This document shows, in pieces, positions 35,830 to 45,397 of a DNA stretch of 64,000 bases (its first letter is position 1; the number at the start of each line of letters is the position of its first letter). The notes under the pieces are model-generated. The model was not told the origin of the DNA. It did not search any database and saw nothing but the letters and a program-made list of their open reading frames with translations. This DNA is from Anaeromicrobium sediminis (GTDB taxonomy: Bacteria > Bacillota > Clostridia > Peptostreptococcales > Thermotaleaceae), in the NCBI RefSeq assembly GCF_002270055.1, contig NZ_NIBG01000007.1:124001-188000 (forward strand), read 5' to 3'. A program made the position numbers and the translations under genes.

Positions 35830-36534
35830 TTAAGCTAATTCCATTTCTGAAAAAGCAAACTTTATGGCACTTTTAGCTAATACGTCCATAGGATCCACAT
35901 AAACACCTTCTAAATTATACATTTCCTGTGCAATGGACAATTCTGTGCATCCTAGTATAAATACATTAACACCTTCAGTTTTCATATGATTTATAGTTTC
36001 ATAAATTTTTTTAACATGGTAATCCTCTTCTCCAGCTTTAATTCCATAAATCAAGTCTGTAACATATTCCTGATATATACCATGGGGTTTAACTAAATTA
36101 AGTTCGTAAGCTATGGCTATTTCATCATATATGCCCGATTTAGACGTGCCCTCAGTAGAAAGTAACCCTATGTTCTTTTCTCCAGGATAAGTTTCTACTA
36201 TATTTTTAATAGTCTCTTCTATCATGTGTATAAACTCAATATCTATGGCCTTTACTATGTCCGAATAAAAATAGTGGGCCGTATTACAAGGCATTATTAT
36301 ACAATCTGCCCCCATCTGTTCTAATTTTTCAGCCGATTCTATTAAATATGGTCGTGGATCTTCTCCATGTCCCGTTATATAATCAGTCCTATCTGGAATA
36401 TAAGTATTATTATCTATAAATATTCTAACATGATCTTGATCACAATCTGCATCTGTAAAACTTATTATTTTTTTAAATAAACTTGCCGTAGCCATAGGTC
36501 CCATTCCACCTAGTATACCAATATTTTTTCTCAT
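35830..36534 (-). CDS. Aspartate/glutamate racemase family protein
   Basis: A 234-residue protein with GGMGPMATASLF at the N-terminus and the two catalytic cysteine motifs MPCNTAHYF (near 82) and LGCTELSIA (near 196). The family interconverts L- and D-aspartate or glutamate without cofactor; some members act on hydantoins. Last gene of the sigma-54 operon, 12 bp after the P1 peptidase gene, with GGGGGAT before the ATG. A paralogue lies at 54514 next to another amino acid transporter. Confidence 0.88.
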   Translation of the reverse strand: MRKNIGILGGMGPMATASLFKKIISFTDADCDQDHVRIFIDNNTYIPDRTDYITGHGEDPRPYLIESAEKLEQMGADCIIMPCNTAHYFYSDIVKAIDIEFIHMIEETIKNIVETYPGEKNIGLLSTEGTSKSGIYDEIAIAYELNLVKPHGIYQEYVTDLIYGIKAGEEDYHVKKIYETINHMKTEGVNVFILGCTELSIAQEMYNLEGVYVDPMDVLAKSAIKFAFSEMELA

Positions 36535-36546
36535 TCTCTTATCCCC

Positions 36547-37596
36547 CTATTTCATGAAATCCATATAGTTTCTAAGGCCTTCTCTGTAATTCCCATCTCT
36601 TCCTTTTACAGTTTCAGCACATATCATGGAGTTTATGATAGCTTCTTCTACACTTTCAGCACAGGCTCTAAATAATATGTCTATTTTATCTTCATTTATT
36701 ACTTTAATATCCACTATATGATCTTTTTCATAATGATGTATTTTATTGGCTGTACTAAAACCTATTACTATATCTCCACTACCATTTCCAAATAGAGATC
36801 CTGTTTTACTAAGTCCAACGCCTGCCCTTTTACAGATTCTCCTTAATTGCCTAGAAGATAGGGGCACATCTGTGGCAATTATCATAATTATAGATCCCTT
36901 ATCTCCATCCTCCTGAGATTTTTCCAGTTCATATATTTTTTCTCCAACATTATAACCCTCTATTGTTAAATCCCTTTTTTCACCCATATTGGATAAAACC
37001 AAAGCTCCTATTGTATATTCCATATGTCCTAACATAAACACTCTAGAAGATGAACCTATTCCTCCCTTTAGCTTATAGGCAGACATGCCTCTACCAGCTC
37101 CTACTGATCCTTCTTCAAATAATTCATCTGCCTTTTCTAAAGCACCTATTACATGTTTTTCAGTTATATATCCACCTCTTATATCATTTAAATATCCATC
37201 ATTACATTCACATACAATAGGATTTATAGTTCCTGTTGAAACTCCTATATCTTCATTCTCCCTTAACATGTATTTTACTAAGGAGTCAAATCCAATTCCC
37301 ACACTAAGGGTATTGGTTAGTATTATGGGTGTTTCTAAAGTTCCTAGTTCATTTATTTGCATAAGTCCTGTACTTTTTCCAAATCCATTTATAACATATG
37401 TGGCTGCCACTAATTTTTCTTTAAAAAGATTTCCTTCATGGGGAACTATGGCCGTGACCCCTGTTTGAATGTGATCATCATTTAATGTATAATTCCCTAC
37501 TTTTACTCCTAAAACATCTGTTATTAAATTATTCTTACCTGGCTTTAATCTGCCAATATTAATTTCATAATCTCTAATTCTTTTGTTAACTGTCAT
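36547..37596 (-). CDS. P1 family (DmpA-like) peptidase
   Basis: A 349-residue protein of the DmpA/BapA fold. SVGAGRGMSAYKLKGGIGSSSRV near 162-184 is typical, with the GS step at which members cleave themselves and the Ser that becomes the nucleophile. VKVGNYTLNDDHIQTGVTAIV and NGFGKSTGLMQINELG are earlier conserved parts. The family removes N-terminal D- or L-amino acids, or beta-amino acids, from short peptides. Together with the transporter and racemase this suggests use of D-amino-acid-containing peptides. GAGGGGGAG precedes the ATG. Confidence 0.88.
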   Translation of the reverse strand: MTVNKRIRDYEINIGRLKPGKNNLITDVLGVKVGNYTLNDDHIQTGVTAIVPHEGNLFKEKLVAATYVINGFGKSTGLMQINELGTLETPIILTNTLSVGIGFDSLVKYMLRENEDIGVSTGTINPIVCECNDGYLNDIRGGYITEKHVIGALEKADELFEEGSVGAGRGMSAYKLKGGIGSSSRVFMLGHMEYTIGALVLSNMGEKRDLTIEGYNVGEKIYELEKSQEDGDKGSIIMIIATDVPLSSRQLRRICKRAGVGLSKTGSLFGNGSGDIVIGFSTANKIHHYEKDHIVDIKVINEDKIDILFRACAESVEEAIINSMICAETVKGRDGNYREGLRNYMDFMK

Positions 37597-37618
37597 GCTC
37601 CCCCTCTTTTCTGTCTTT

Positions 37619-39037
37619 TTATTTAGATAATGCCTTTACAGGTTCATTGTTTTCACCAACAAATGTACGTCCCCATCCTGTTACTATGGAAAAACCAATT
37701 ACTACTAGTAAAGCCCAACAATATATAATCCATGGTGCCATTTGTGTAGGAGTTAAAGCTGGTACTAAATCTCCAAATTGTCCACTAGCCTCCTTTGCCA
37801 AGGACTGGGCCAATAATAAAGCTGGAGTCCAAGGTAAGGAATAGGCTAGGGTACAAGCCGTTGCATCTAATAGATTAGCCCTTCTATAGGGATGAATTTT
37901 GTATTTTTCACCTAAGGGCTTAGCATAGGATGTTCCTATGGCTAAAATCGGAGGTGCATTAAGTCCCATAATAGCTGACATTATACTTACTAGTAATGCT
38001 ATTGATGCTTCCACTGCAGCTACAGTTTTTACGAACTTTTCTGCCAATTCTAATAATTTCTTATCTCCTCCACCAGCTTTCATAATGTGTACACAGGATA
38101 ATATGAGTAAAGCCAATATACATATTTCTATCATTCCAGCCACGCCATTTACTAAAACTCCACCTACAGCTCCATCCTTTATATAGAACAGATTTGAAAA
38201 ACTATTTAACCCAAAAGGTATGGCTATACAAATAGATACTATAGTACCTATAGTTGTAGCATATATAATATCTCCCTTTTTAATGGCAATATAAATGGTA
38301 ATAGCTGCTGGAATTAACATTATGAGTCCTTTTGGATTCATGTACCTAGCTAATGTCTCATATGGTACATTAGATACACTTCCTCCACCACCAAACATAA
38401 CTATTATTATTAAAGTCATTATGGATGCCGTAATGGAATATCTTAATCTGGACTTTACAACGCCACCCACATCAGCTCCTTGGCTAGCTGCAGAACATAT
38501 GGTTGTATCCGATACAGGAGCTAGATTATCCCCAAATGCTCCTCCTCCTACAATAGCCCCTGCAAGTATAACTGGATTTGCTCCTAATAATACTCCAGCT
38601 GGATATAATACGGACATACCTGCCACTATTGTTCCAAAACCAGTTCCTGCAGCAGTAGCAAATAGTGCAGAAGATAAAAATGTAATAATTACAAATACCA
38701 TGCCTTTAGCTCCCACATGATAAGCTCCCCAAATTACACCTTGTACTAGTCCTGATGATCTTAATACGGATGCAAATACTCCAGCAAAGATCCAACAGGC
38801 TATTGGTATGATGGCAATCTTATCAGCCATACCTTCTATGACAGTTTCTGAATACTTAATCTTATCCTTAGCTAAAAAGAATGTAATCATTATTCCAGCC
38901 ATGGAACCAACCCACATTCCCTTTACATCAGGTGCTTTTAATACAGAAATATAGATGGCCACAAATAAAAAGATGAAAAATGGTAAGAAAGAAGTCCAGG
39001 GACCTCCATAAAATGATAATTGCTTTTCTTTACTCAT
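37619..39037 (-). CDS. NhaC family Na+/H+ antiporter or amino acid transporter
   Basis: A 472-residue protein with about eleven membrane segments. NhaC-type features include IIPIACWIFAGVFASVLRSSG, AGTGFGTIVAGMSVLYPAG, GGGAFGDNLAPVSDTTICSA and ATACTLAYSLPWTPALLLA. NhaC-like proteins exchange sodium for protons, but several relatives next to amino acid enzymes move amino or organic acids with sodium. The operon with a peptidase and a racemase favours a nutrient carrier. A sigma-54 promoter precedes it; AAAAGGAGG lies before the ATG. Confidence 0.87.
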   Translation of the reverse strand: MSKEKQLSFYGGPWTSFLPFFIFLFVAIYISVLKAPDVKGMWVGSMAGIMITFFLAKDKIKYSETVIEGMADKIAIIPIACWIFAGVFASVLRSSGLVQGVIWGAYHVGAKGMVFVIITFLSSALFATAAGTGFGTIVAGMSVLYPAGVLLGANPVILAGAIVGGGAFGDNLAPVSDTTICSAASQGADVGGVVKSRLRYSITASIMTLIIIVMFGGGGSVSNVPYETLARYMNPKGLIMLIPAAITIYIAIKKGDIIYATTIGTIVSICIAIPFGLNSFSNLFYIKDGAVGGVLVNGVAGMIEICILALLILSCVHIMKAGGGDKKLLELAEKFVKTVAAVEASIALLVSIMSAIMGLNAPPILAIGTSYAKPLGEKYKIHPYRRANLLDATACTLAYSLPWTPALLLAQSLAKEASGQFGDLVPALTPTQMAPWIIYCWALLVVIGFSIVTGWGRTFVGENNEPVKALSK

Positions 39038-39073
39038 TACATATCCTCCTTTTTCATTTTAATTATTCTAAAA

Positions 39074-39089
39074 AGCAATTATCATGCCA
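39074..39089 (-). promoter_or_regulatory. Sigma-54 (-24/-12) promoter of the NhaC-peptidase-racemase operon
   Basis: On the minus strand TGGCATGATAATTGCT matches the sigma-54 consensus, with GG at -24 and GC at -12 exactly 10 bp apart. It lies about 40 bp before the NhaC start and downstream of a sigma-54 activator gene. Confidence 0.85.
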
Positions 39090-39162
39090 TATGTATGACC
39101 TACTGCACCATATGATTTTACAGAAGTTAAGTCGTGTCATCATTTTGTAAATTCCGAAAATT

Positions 39163-39197
39163 TGAAATTTATTTCACTCCTAATGAAATAGATTTCA
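39163..39197 (-). promoter_or_regulatory. Two palindromic upstream activator sites
   Basis: TGAAAT-TT-ATTTCA (39163-39176) and TGAAAT-AG-ATTTCA (39184-39197) are near-identical palindromes with centres 21 bp apart, two helical turns. They lie about 75-125 bp upstream of the -24/-12 promoter, where an NtrC-type activator would bind. One overlaps the stop codon of the activator gene. Confidence 0.75.
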
Positions 39198-40508
39198 CTT
39201 TCTCACAATATTATATTCTTTTATTTTATTAAATAGTTGTCTTTTGCTTATGTTCAATTTTTCTGCAGCATATGCCACATTATAATCATGGGCCTTTAAT
39301 ACTCCTGTTATATATTCTTGTTCTAAATTTTTTCTATATTCCTTTAAGCTTTTGTATTCTTCTATTGACCTTTCCCTTATGGATATATCTCTTTTTCTCA
39401 TTATTCCATCTTCTGACAAAACTACTAATCTCTCTATAATATTCTTAAGTTCCCTTATATTTCCTGGGTAATTATAATTTAATAAAAATTCCATGAGACT
39501 ATCTTCAACCTTATGTATGGTTTTATCCATATTTTTCTCACTTTTTCCAATGAAAAATTCAATAAAATCTTCTATATCTTCCCTTCTATCCCTTAAGGAT
39601 GGTATGTCTACAACAATGGTACTTATCCTATAAAATAAGTCCTTTCTAAATTTATTTTCTTCTATAAGTCTGTAAATATTTCTATTTGTAGCACATATTA
39701 ACCTAAAATCTACTTTTATAGTTTCATTACTGCCAATTCTCTCTATTTCTTTATTTTCCAAAGTTCTTAAAATTTTAACTTGGGTATTTAATCCCAGGTC
39801 TCCTATTTCATCTAAAAACAAAGTGCTTCCATGAGCTGCCTCAAATTTCCCTATTCTATCCTTTAATGCACCTGTGAAGGCCCCCTTATGGTACCCAAAC
39901 AATTCAGATTCGATTAAATTTTCAGAAAAAGAATTGCAGTTTACAGCCCTAAGTTTTCCTTCTTTTCTATTACTATTATTGTGAATATAATTTACTAATA
40001 CATCCTTACCTACCCCTGATTCTCCTAGTAGTAAAATATTCACATTCCTATCGGCAGTTTTCTTACAAATCCTTAGAACATCATTAAATGTCTTATTTTT
40101 ACTTTTAAGGATATGATTATTATCTATATTCTCATTTCTCAAGTTCTTTTCTATTGATTTAATTTCTTCTATTATTTTTTTTGGACTACATCCCTTTATG
40201 AAATAGGTTTCCGCCCCTCTTTTCATGGCACAAACGGCATTTTCTATAGTTCCATATCCTGTTATAATTATGACCTTAGTACTTTCATTTACTGACTTTA
40301 TTCCTCTTAGTAGTTCCATACCATCCATCTTAGGCATTTTCAAATCACTAAATACTATATGATACTCATTATTTTTAACCTTAAATAGGGCCTCTTCCCC
40401 ATCTTTAGCTTCATGAACATTGTAACCCTCGTCTTCTAGTATTATTTTTAAAGTTTCCCTATAATTTTTTTCATCATCTACAACTAATATGTTCATACCT
40501 TTATCCAT
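39195..40508 (-). CDS. Sigma-54-dependent NtrC-type response regulator
   Basis: About 437 residues. A receiver domain (1-120) with the phospho-acceptor Asp in FSDLKMPKMDG. An AAA+ domain (about 140-365) with Walker A GESGVGKD, the sigma-54 contact loop GAFTGA and Walker B LFLDEIGDL. A Fis-type helix-turn-helix at the C-terminus ends in YNVAYAAEKLNISKRQLFNKIKEY. When phosphorylated it should open the -24/-12 promoter found just downstream. AGAGGTGA lies 5 nt before the ATG at 40508, which overlaps the end of the kinase gene. Confidence 0.93.
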   Translation of the reverse strand: MDKGMNILVVDDEKNYRETLKIILEDEGYNVHEAKDGEEALFKVKNNEYHIVFSDLKMPKMDGMELLRGIKSVNESTKVIIITGYGTIENAVCAMKRGAETYFIKGCSPKKIIEEIKSIEKNLRNENIDNNHILKSKNKTFNDVLRICKKTADRNVNILLLGESGVGKDVLVNYIHNNSNRKEGKLRAVNCNSFSENLIESELFGYHKGAFTGALKDRIGKFEAAHGSTLFLDEIGDLGLNTQVKILRTLENKEIERIGSNETIKVDFRLICATNRNIYRLIEENKFRKDLFYRISTIVVDIPSLRDRREDIEDFIEFFIGKSEKNMDKTIHKVEDSLMEFLLNYNYPGNIRELKNIIERLVVLSEDGIMRKRDISIRERSIEEYKSLKEYRKNLEQEYITGVLKAHDYNVAYAAEKLNISKRQLFNKIKEYNIVRK

Positions 40509-42504
40509 TACAATCACCTCTTAAAGGTAGCCTTACTTTAAAAGTAGTTCCTTCTCCAACTTTGCTTTTAACGCGTATGTCTCCTCCATTTTTTTTCACT
40601 TCATTATATACTATATAAAGTCCCAATCCAGTACCCTCATTGGGTCCTTTTGTTGTAAAAAATGGATTAAATATGTTCTCCAAATCCTCTTTCTTTATTC
40701 CACTTCCCGTGTCTATACATTTAATTATTAAATCTTCATTTGTTGTTTTAATATCTATAATTATGGTTCCTCCATCTTTCATAGCATAAATACTATTAGA
40801 TATTAAATTTATCAATATGTGCTTAATAGATTCTTCGTTTATGTATATATAACTTCTCTTTCCTATTATCTTTCCTTTTATATTATTTTTTTTCATTATA
40901 AGTTCTTCTAATTGGATTATATTCTCTATAATTTTTTTAATTTCTATCTTTCTTATTTCCATATTTGTCATCCTAGAAAAATTGAGTAAATTATCTATTA
41001 TATTACTTGCTCTATTAACAGACTCATCTATGACGTTTATGGCCCTTTCTATCTTTTCTTCATATTTTATATTCTTCTTTAATATATAAAGATAGTTCAC
41101 AATGACTCCTAAGGGGTTTCTTATTTCATGGGCCACCCCTGCAGCTAACTGGCCTACTGCCATCATCTTATTAGACTGTAGCATCTTTTTTTCACTTAAT
41201 TTCCCCTTTGTTATATCCTTTATCATTATGAGTATTCTAATTTCATTGTCCTCTAGGAAAAAGGTATTTAACTCATATATTCTATTTTTCCACTCATATT
41301 CCATAACCACATTTTCATTTTTATTTATAATTTCCTTTAAATATTCTTCATCATATGGAAATAATTTGTCTTTAAATAAAATGAGCTCATTATTTATTAT
41401 TTCGTCCTTATCCTTATGGACAAATTGGCATAAACTCTTGTTTACGTCCCTTATTATTAATTCCTCATCTATAACTATCATAAAATTAGTTAGTCCATCA
41501 AAAATTGTTTGTAAATTCTTTTTACTATTATAAATTTCTATAGTTTGCTTCCTTACTTCCCTCTTTAAATTTTTATTCCATATACACAATATATATATGG
41601 CCATTAAAAATATTATGGAAAATATGAATAAAAACAACTTTATTTTATTAAATACACCATCCTTAACTATGGGAGTTGATATACCAAACCATTTTTGCTG
41701 AATTTTTACCATTACACCCTTTTTTCTTAAAGCATATATGGATTTATTTATTATATTGAGTAGAATTTTATCTTTCTTATTTACTGCTAATACAGTTTCA
41801 TTTTCATACATATGATTGTCTAATATTTTTAACATGTTCTTTCTACTGGATTTTTCCACGAAATAGCTTATTACAGGCTCATCCCCAACAACAGCATCTG
41901 CTTTATTATTAAGTATAAGCTCAATAGCTTCATTTATATCCTTAGTATATATAAAGGTTATACCCCTAGTATTTTTTTTCAAGAACTCTATGGCATAATC
42001 ACCCCGAGGAACAGCCACCCTTTTATTAGGTAAATTTAAATAGGATTTAATGTTTCTCTCATTTCCCCTAGTTAATATTACTCCCCTCATATTGTATATG
42101 GGATCTGAAAATAAGTAGTGTTTACTTCTCTCTTTAGATTCAAACATATCACATATTTGAGTTTCTTTATTTTTTAATGCTACTAGGGCCTTATCCCATA
42201 CGTAGGGTTTTATCTTAATATCCTTTTCAATTTCTATAGATAAAGCTCTCATATAATCTATAACAATTCCTTTATATTGATTGTCTTCTTCATCTAAGAA
42301 TCTAAGAGGGGGAGCATTCTTATCTCCCCCATAAATAATAACCTTATTTTCCTTTAGCCAATTCTTTTCCTCTAGGGTAAATTCATTTAAAGAAAATATT
42401 TCCTTCCATATGCTGCTACCCAATTCTTTCTGTAGATATATATTTATTCCTAATAATATGATTATAACTCCTAAGAAAAAAGAGTATATTATTTTTCTTT
42501 TCAT
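40501..42504 (-). CDS. Sensor histidine kinase with extracellular amino-acid-binding-type domain
   Basis: About 667 residues. A membrane anchor (IIYSFFLGVIIILLGINIYL). An SBP_bac_3-like sensor of about 220 residues (GGDKNAPPLRFLDEEDNQYKG to GVMVKIQQKWFG). A second membrane segment (LFLFIFSIIFLMAIYIL), a PAS domain, a dimerisation helix with the phospho-acceptor His in GVAHEIRNPLG, and a GHKL ATPase with ISNSIYAMKDGG and GTGLGLYIV. The sensor likely reads an amino acid outside the cell and phosphorylates the sigma-54 activator. AGGTGATAATT precedes the ATG at 42504. Confidence 0.92.
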   Translation of the reverse strand: MKRKIIYSFFLGVIIILLGINIYLQKELGSSIWKEIFSLNEFTLEEKNWLKENKVIIYGGDKNAPPLRFLDEEDNQYKGIVIDYMRALSIEIEKDIKIKPYVWDKALVALKNKETQICDMFESKERSKHYLFSDPIYNMRGVILTRGNERNIKSYLNLPNKRVAVPRGDYAIEFLKKNTRGITFIYTKDINEAIELILNNKADAVVGDEPVISYFVEKSSRKNMLKILDNHMYENETVLAVNKKDKILLNIINKSIYALRKKGVMVKIQQKWFGISTPIVKDGVFNKIKLFLFIFSIIFLMAIYILCIWNKNLKREVRKQTIEIYNSKKNLQTIFDGLTNFMIVIDEELIIRDVNKSLCQFVHKDKDEIINNELILFKDKLFPYDEEYLKEIINKNENVVMEYEWKNRIYELNTFFLEDNEIRILIMIKDITKGKLSEKKMLQSNKMMAVGQLAAGVAHEIRNPLGVIVNYLYILKKNIKYEEKIERAINVIDESVNRASNIIDNLLNFSRMTNMEIRKIEIKKIIENIIQLEELIMKKNNIKGKIIGKRSYIYINEESIKHILINLISNSIYAMKDGGTIIIDIKTTNEDLIIKCIDTGSGIKKEDLENIFNPFFTTKGPNEGTGLGLYIVYNEVKKNGGDIRVKSKVGEGTTFKVRLPLRGDCNG

Positions 42505-42531
42505 AATTATCACCTAGAATCACACTATCTT

Positions 42532-43563
42532 CTATTGAGGAAAAAATGTTTTTATGGACTCTATTACATGATCTAGTTCTTCCCTATTCACCCAATAATT
42601 AGTAACAAATCTATACATTCCATCTTCTGGTGGATTTATTAATATATTTTTATCTCTCATATATTGTACAAATTCGTCCACATCATGGTGAATTTTCTCC
42701 ATATTACAAAATACCATGTTTATATGTATCTCCTCTAAATTAACTTCTATACCTGTTATCTCCTTTAGTTTTTTTCCTAAATATTTGGCATTTTCATGGT
42801 CTTCATCAATTCTTTTAACCATTTCCTTTAATGCCACAAGGCCTGCAGATGCTAAAAAGCCTACTTGCCTTAATCCTCCACCCATTAATTTCCTATTTTT
42901 CCTTGCCTTTAATATAAAGTCTTTACTTCCAGCTAATATGGATCCTACAGGAGCACATAATCCCTTTGATAGACAAAACATTACAGAATCACAATATTTT
43001 GTAATGTCTATTACCTCTACTCCTAAACTAGCTGCCGCATTAAAAACTCTAGCTCCATCTAAGTGTACAGGTATCTCATATTTCTTAGCAATTTCATAGA
43101 TTTCTTTCATATTATCTATTGGTACAACCTTTCCTACGGAATGGGCATTTTCCATACATATTAATCCTGTATGAGGGAAATGTATATCATCCTCTTTTCT
43201 TATCTTTCTTTCAATTCTAAGAGGATCCATTATACCACCATCCGTATCTACAGTTCTCAATTGAACCCCTGCTATTACAGATGCAGCTCCTACTTCATGG
43301 GCAACTATATGACAATCATCTCCTAATATTACCTCATCTCCCCTTTTACAATGGGTAAATAAAGATAATTGATTTCCAAAGGTTCCACTTGGTACAAACA
43401 AAGCTGCCTCTTTGCCCACTAATTTTGCTGCATATTTTTCTAGCTCTTTCACCGTAGGATCATCTTCATATACATCATCCCCAACTATGGCCTTAAACAT
43501 GGCTTCTCTCATTTTGCTAGTTGGTTTTGTTACCGTATCACTTCTCAAATCTATTATCTTCAT
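42532..43563 (-). CDS. Low-specificity threonine aldolase
   Basis: A 343-residue fold-type I PLP enzyme that splits threonine or allo-threonine into glycine and acetaldehyde. IDLRSDTVTKPT at the start, GDDVYEDDPTV, HLDGARVFNAA with the PLP Asp, and FCLSKGLCAPVGS with the PLP lysine near residue 203 are all present. It is the first gene in front of the sensor kinase, 27 bp apart, so the sensor may respond to a related amino acid. GGAGGAGAT precedes the ATG. Confidence 0.92.
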   Translation of the reverse strand: MKIIDLRSDTVTKPTSKMREAMFKAIVGDDVYEDDPTVKELEKYAAKLVGKEAALFVPSGTFGNQLSLFTHCKRGDEVILGDDCHIVAHEVGAASVIAGVQLRTVDTDGGIMDPLRIERKIRKEDDIHFPHTGLICMENAHSVGKVVPIDNMKEIYEIAKKYEIPVHLDGARVFNAAASLGVEVIDITKYCDSVMFCLSKGLCAPVGSILAGSKDFILKARKNRKLMGGGLRQVGFLASAGLVALKEMVKRIDEDHENAKYLGKKLKEITGIEVNLEEIHINMVFCNMEKIHHDVDEFVQYMRDKNILINPPEDGMYRFVTNYWVNREELDHVIESIKTFFPQ

Positions 43564-43696
43564 GCTTATCTCCTCCTAAGTTAGATCTTAAAATAAATTC
43601 TTCTTCATAGAATTATTCTATAAATTTAAATTTTATCCTTTAAATAGTGTTTACACTTTTGGTATAATAATTTAATCACTAAAAGGAGGGATTCAA

Positions 43697-45310
43697 ATGT
43701 CAGCATTAGTGTTTGGTCACAAAAACCCTGATACAGATTCAATAACTTCGGCCATTGCCTTTTCCCATTTAAAAAATCAATTAGGTCTTAACTCTATCCC
43801 TTGTGTATTAGGGTCTATTAATAAGGAATCAAAATATGTATTAGACTATTTTAATGTGGATGAACCAATTTATATAGACAATGTAAAAACCCAATTAGAA
43901 GATTTAAATTTAAAAAAAGTGACAGGCCTTTATCCAGAGGCATCAATCTTAACAGCTTATAAGAGTATGCAAGATAATAAATTAAAAACTCTACCTATTA
44001 TAAATGAAGATGGAAAGTTACTAGGTATAACTACCATGTATGATATAGCCGTATCTTCCATAAAGGGAAACTTTTATCATTTAAATACAACCTTGTCTAA
44101 TGTGGCAAAGGGATTAGATGGAACTATTATTACGGGAGATGAGAGAATTTTAGATGGAAACATATTAGTTGCGGCCTTCTACTATGAAAGTTTAAAGGGA
44201 AGATTATCTTCAAATACTATAGTTATAGTTGGAGATAGATATGACATTATAGAATATTCATTAGAATCTAATGTACAACTGTTAATCATTACTGGCAATC
44301 AAGAGATTCCAGCAGAATACATAGAAGATGGAAAGAAAAGAAATATTCCTATAATTTCAGTGCCTACGGATACATATATTACATCAAAAATAATAAATCA
44401 GTGTAATTTTGTATCATCAATTATGAAAAGAAAAGACCTTGTAAAATTTAAGCTTACAGATTATACAGAAGAAATAAAAGATGAGATGGTTAATACTAAT
44501 TTTAGTAATTATCCTGTAGTAGATGAAAACCATATATTCAAAGGTTTCATAAGTAGAAAACACTTATTAAGCCCTGTAGGTAAAAATGTGATCCTTGTAG
44601 ATCATAACGAATATGGACAAAGTGCTGAAGGTTTAAAGGAAGCTAATATTCTTGAAATAGTAGACCATCACAAATTAGGAGATATAGCTACAACTACTCC
44701 AATTAACTTTAGAAATATTCCGGTAGGTAGTACATGTACTGTTGTATATAGTTTATTTAAGGAAAACAATATAGAAATTCCTAAGACTATTGCAGGCGTA
44801 TTGTTATCAGGTATCATATCTGATACTCTTTTCTTTAAATCTCCTACTACTACCTTCTTTGATAAAGAAGCAGTAGACGCATTAAATAAAATATTAAATT
44901 TAAATTTAGAGGAATTCTCCACTAACATGTTTAAGGCAGGTACTTCTTTAGAGGGCCAAACTATTGAGGAAATATTCTTTAAAGACTTTAAAGAATTTGA
45001 TATTGAAGGATTTAAAGTGGGAGTAGGACAAGTATTTACTCTAGCCGTTGAAGACATATTAAATAAAAAAGAAGAATTTTTAGAATTTATAAACTCCATA
45101 CACCATGCTAAGGATTATCACCTTACCCTATTGCTAGCTACGGATATTATTAATGAAGGATCTTATTTATTGTTTGAATCTAACAATAAGCAAATTATTC
45201 CTATAGCCTTTAATGTGGATAATATACAGGGAGTATTCTCTTCAGGAGTAGTTTCTAGAAAGAAACAAGTAATTCCTAGAATTACAGATGCAATAAATAC
45301 ATTAAAATAA
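43697..45310 (+). CDS. ppaC: Manganese-dependent inorganic pyrophosphatase with CBS and DRTGG domains
   Basis: A 537-residue family II pyrophosphatase. FGHKNPDTDSITSAIA supplies the first metal ligands. CBS domain halves lie at about 70-125 and 245-295, with a DRTGG-type insert between them. EIVDHHKLGD and the C-terminal DHHA2 domain (about 400-535) with SRKKQVIPRITDA follow. The CBS insert makes such enzymes sensitive to AMP, ADP or diadenosine polyphosphates. AAAGGAGGG precedes the ATG. TATAAT near 43660 is a likely -10 box. Transcribed alone, divergent from the threonine aldolase gene. Confidence 0.93.
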   Translation: MSALVFGHKNPDTDSITSAIAFSHLKNQLGLNSIPCVLGSINKESKYVLDYFNVDEPIYIDNVKTQLEDLNLKKVTGLYPEASILTAYKSMQDNKLKTLPIINEDGKLLGITTMYDIAVSSIKGNFYHLNTTLSNVAKGLDGTIITGDERILDGNILVAAFYYESLKGRLSSNTIVIVGDRYDIIEYSLESNVQLLIITGNQEIPAEYIEDGKKRNIPIISVPTDTYITSKIINQCNFVSSIMKRKDLVKFKLTDYTEEIKDEMVNTNFSNYPVVDENHIFKGFISRKHLLSPVGKNVILVDHNEYGQSAEGLKEANILEIVDHHKLGDIATTTPINFRNIPVGSTCTVVYSLFKENNIEIPKTIAGVLLSGIISDTLFFKSPTTTFFDKEAVDALNKILNLNLEEFSTNMFKAGTSLEGQTIEEIFFKDFKEFDIEGFKVGVGQVFTLAVEDILNKKEEFLEFINSIHHAKDYHLTLLLATDIINEGSYLLFESNNKQIIPIAFNVDNIQGVFSSGVVSRKKQVIPRITDAINTLK

Positions 45311-45312
45311 AA

Positions 45313-45353
45313 CCATAAAGAAAGTCCCTAGTTTATAGGGACTTTCTTTATGG
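45313..45353. terminator. Intrinsic terminator of the pyrophosphatase gene
   Basis: A perfect 18-bp stem: CCATAAAGAAAGTCCCTA with its reverse complement, loop GTTTA. The gene ends 3 bp before. Confidence 0.8.
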
Positions 45354-45397
45354 ACAAAAAATAATTTAATAATAATATGATTTAACAATAAAAGTTA

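Noticed and set aside
37085-38720. Plus-strand frames of 82-141 residues over the peptidase and NhaC genes
   Set aside because: They are antisense to strongly conserved proteins, are rich in Pro, Ser and Thr as expected of antisense frames, and lack ribosome binding sites.
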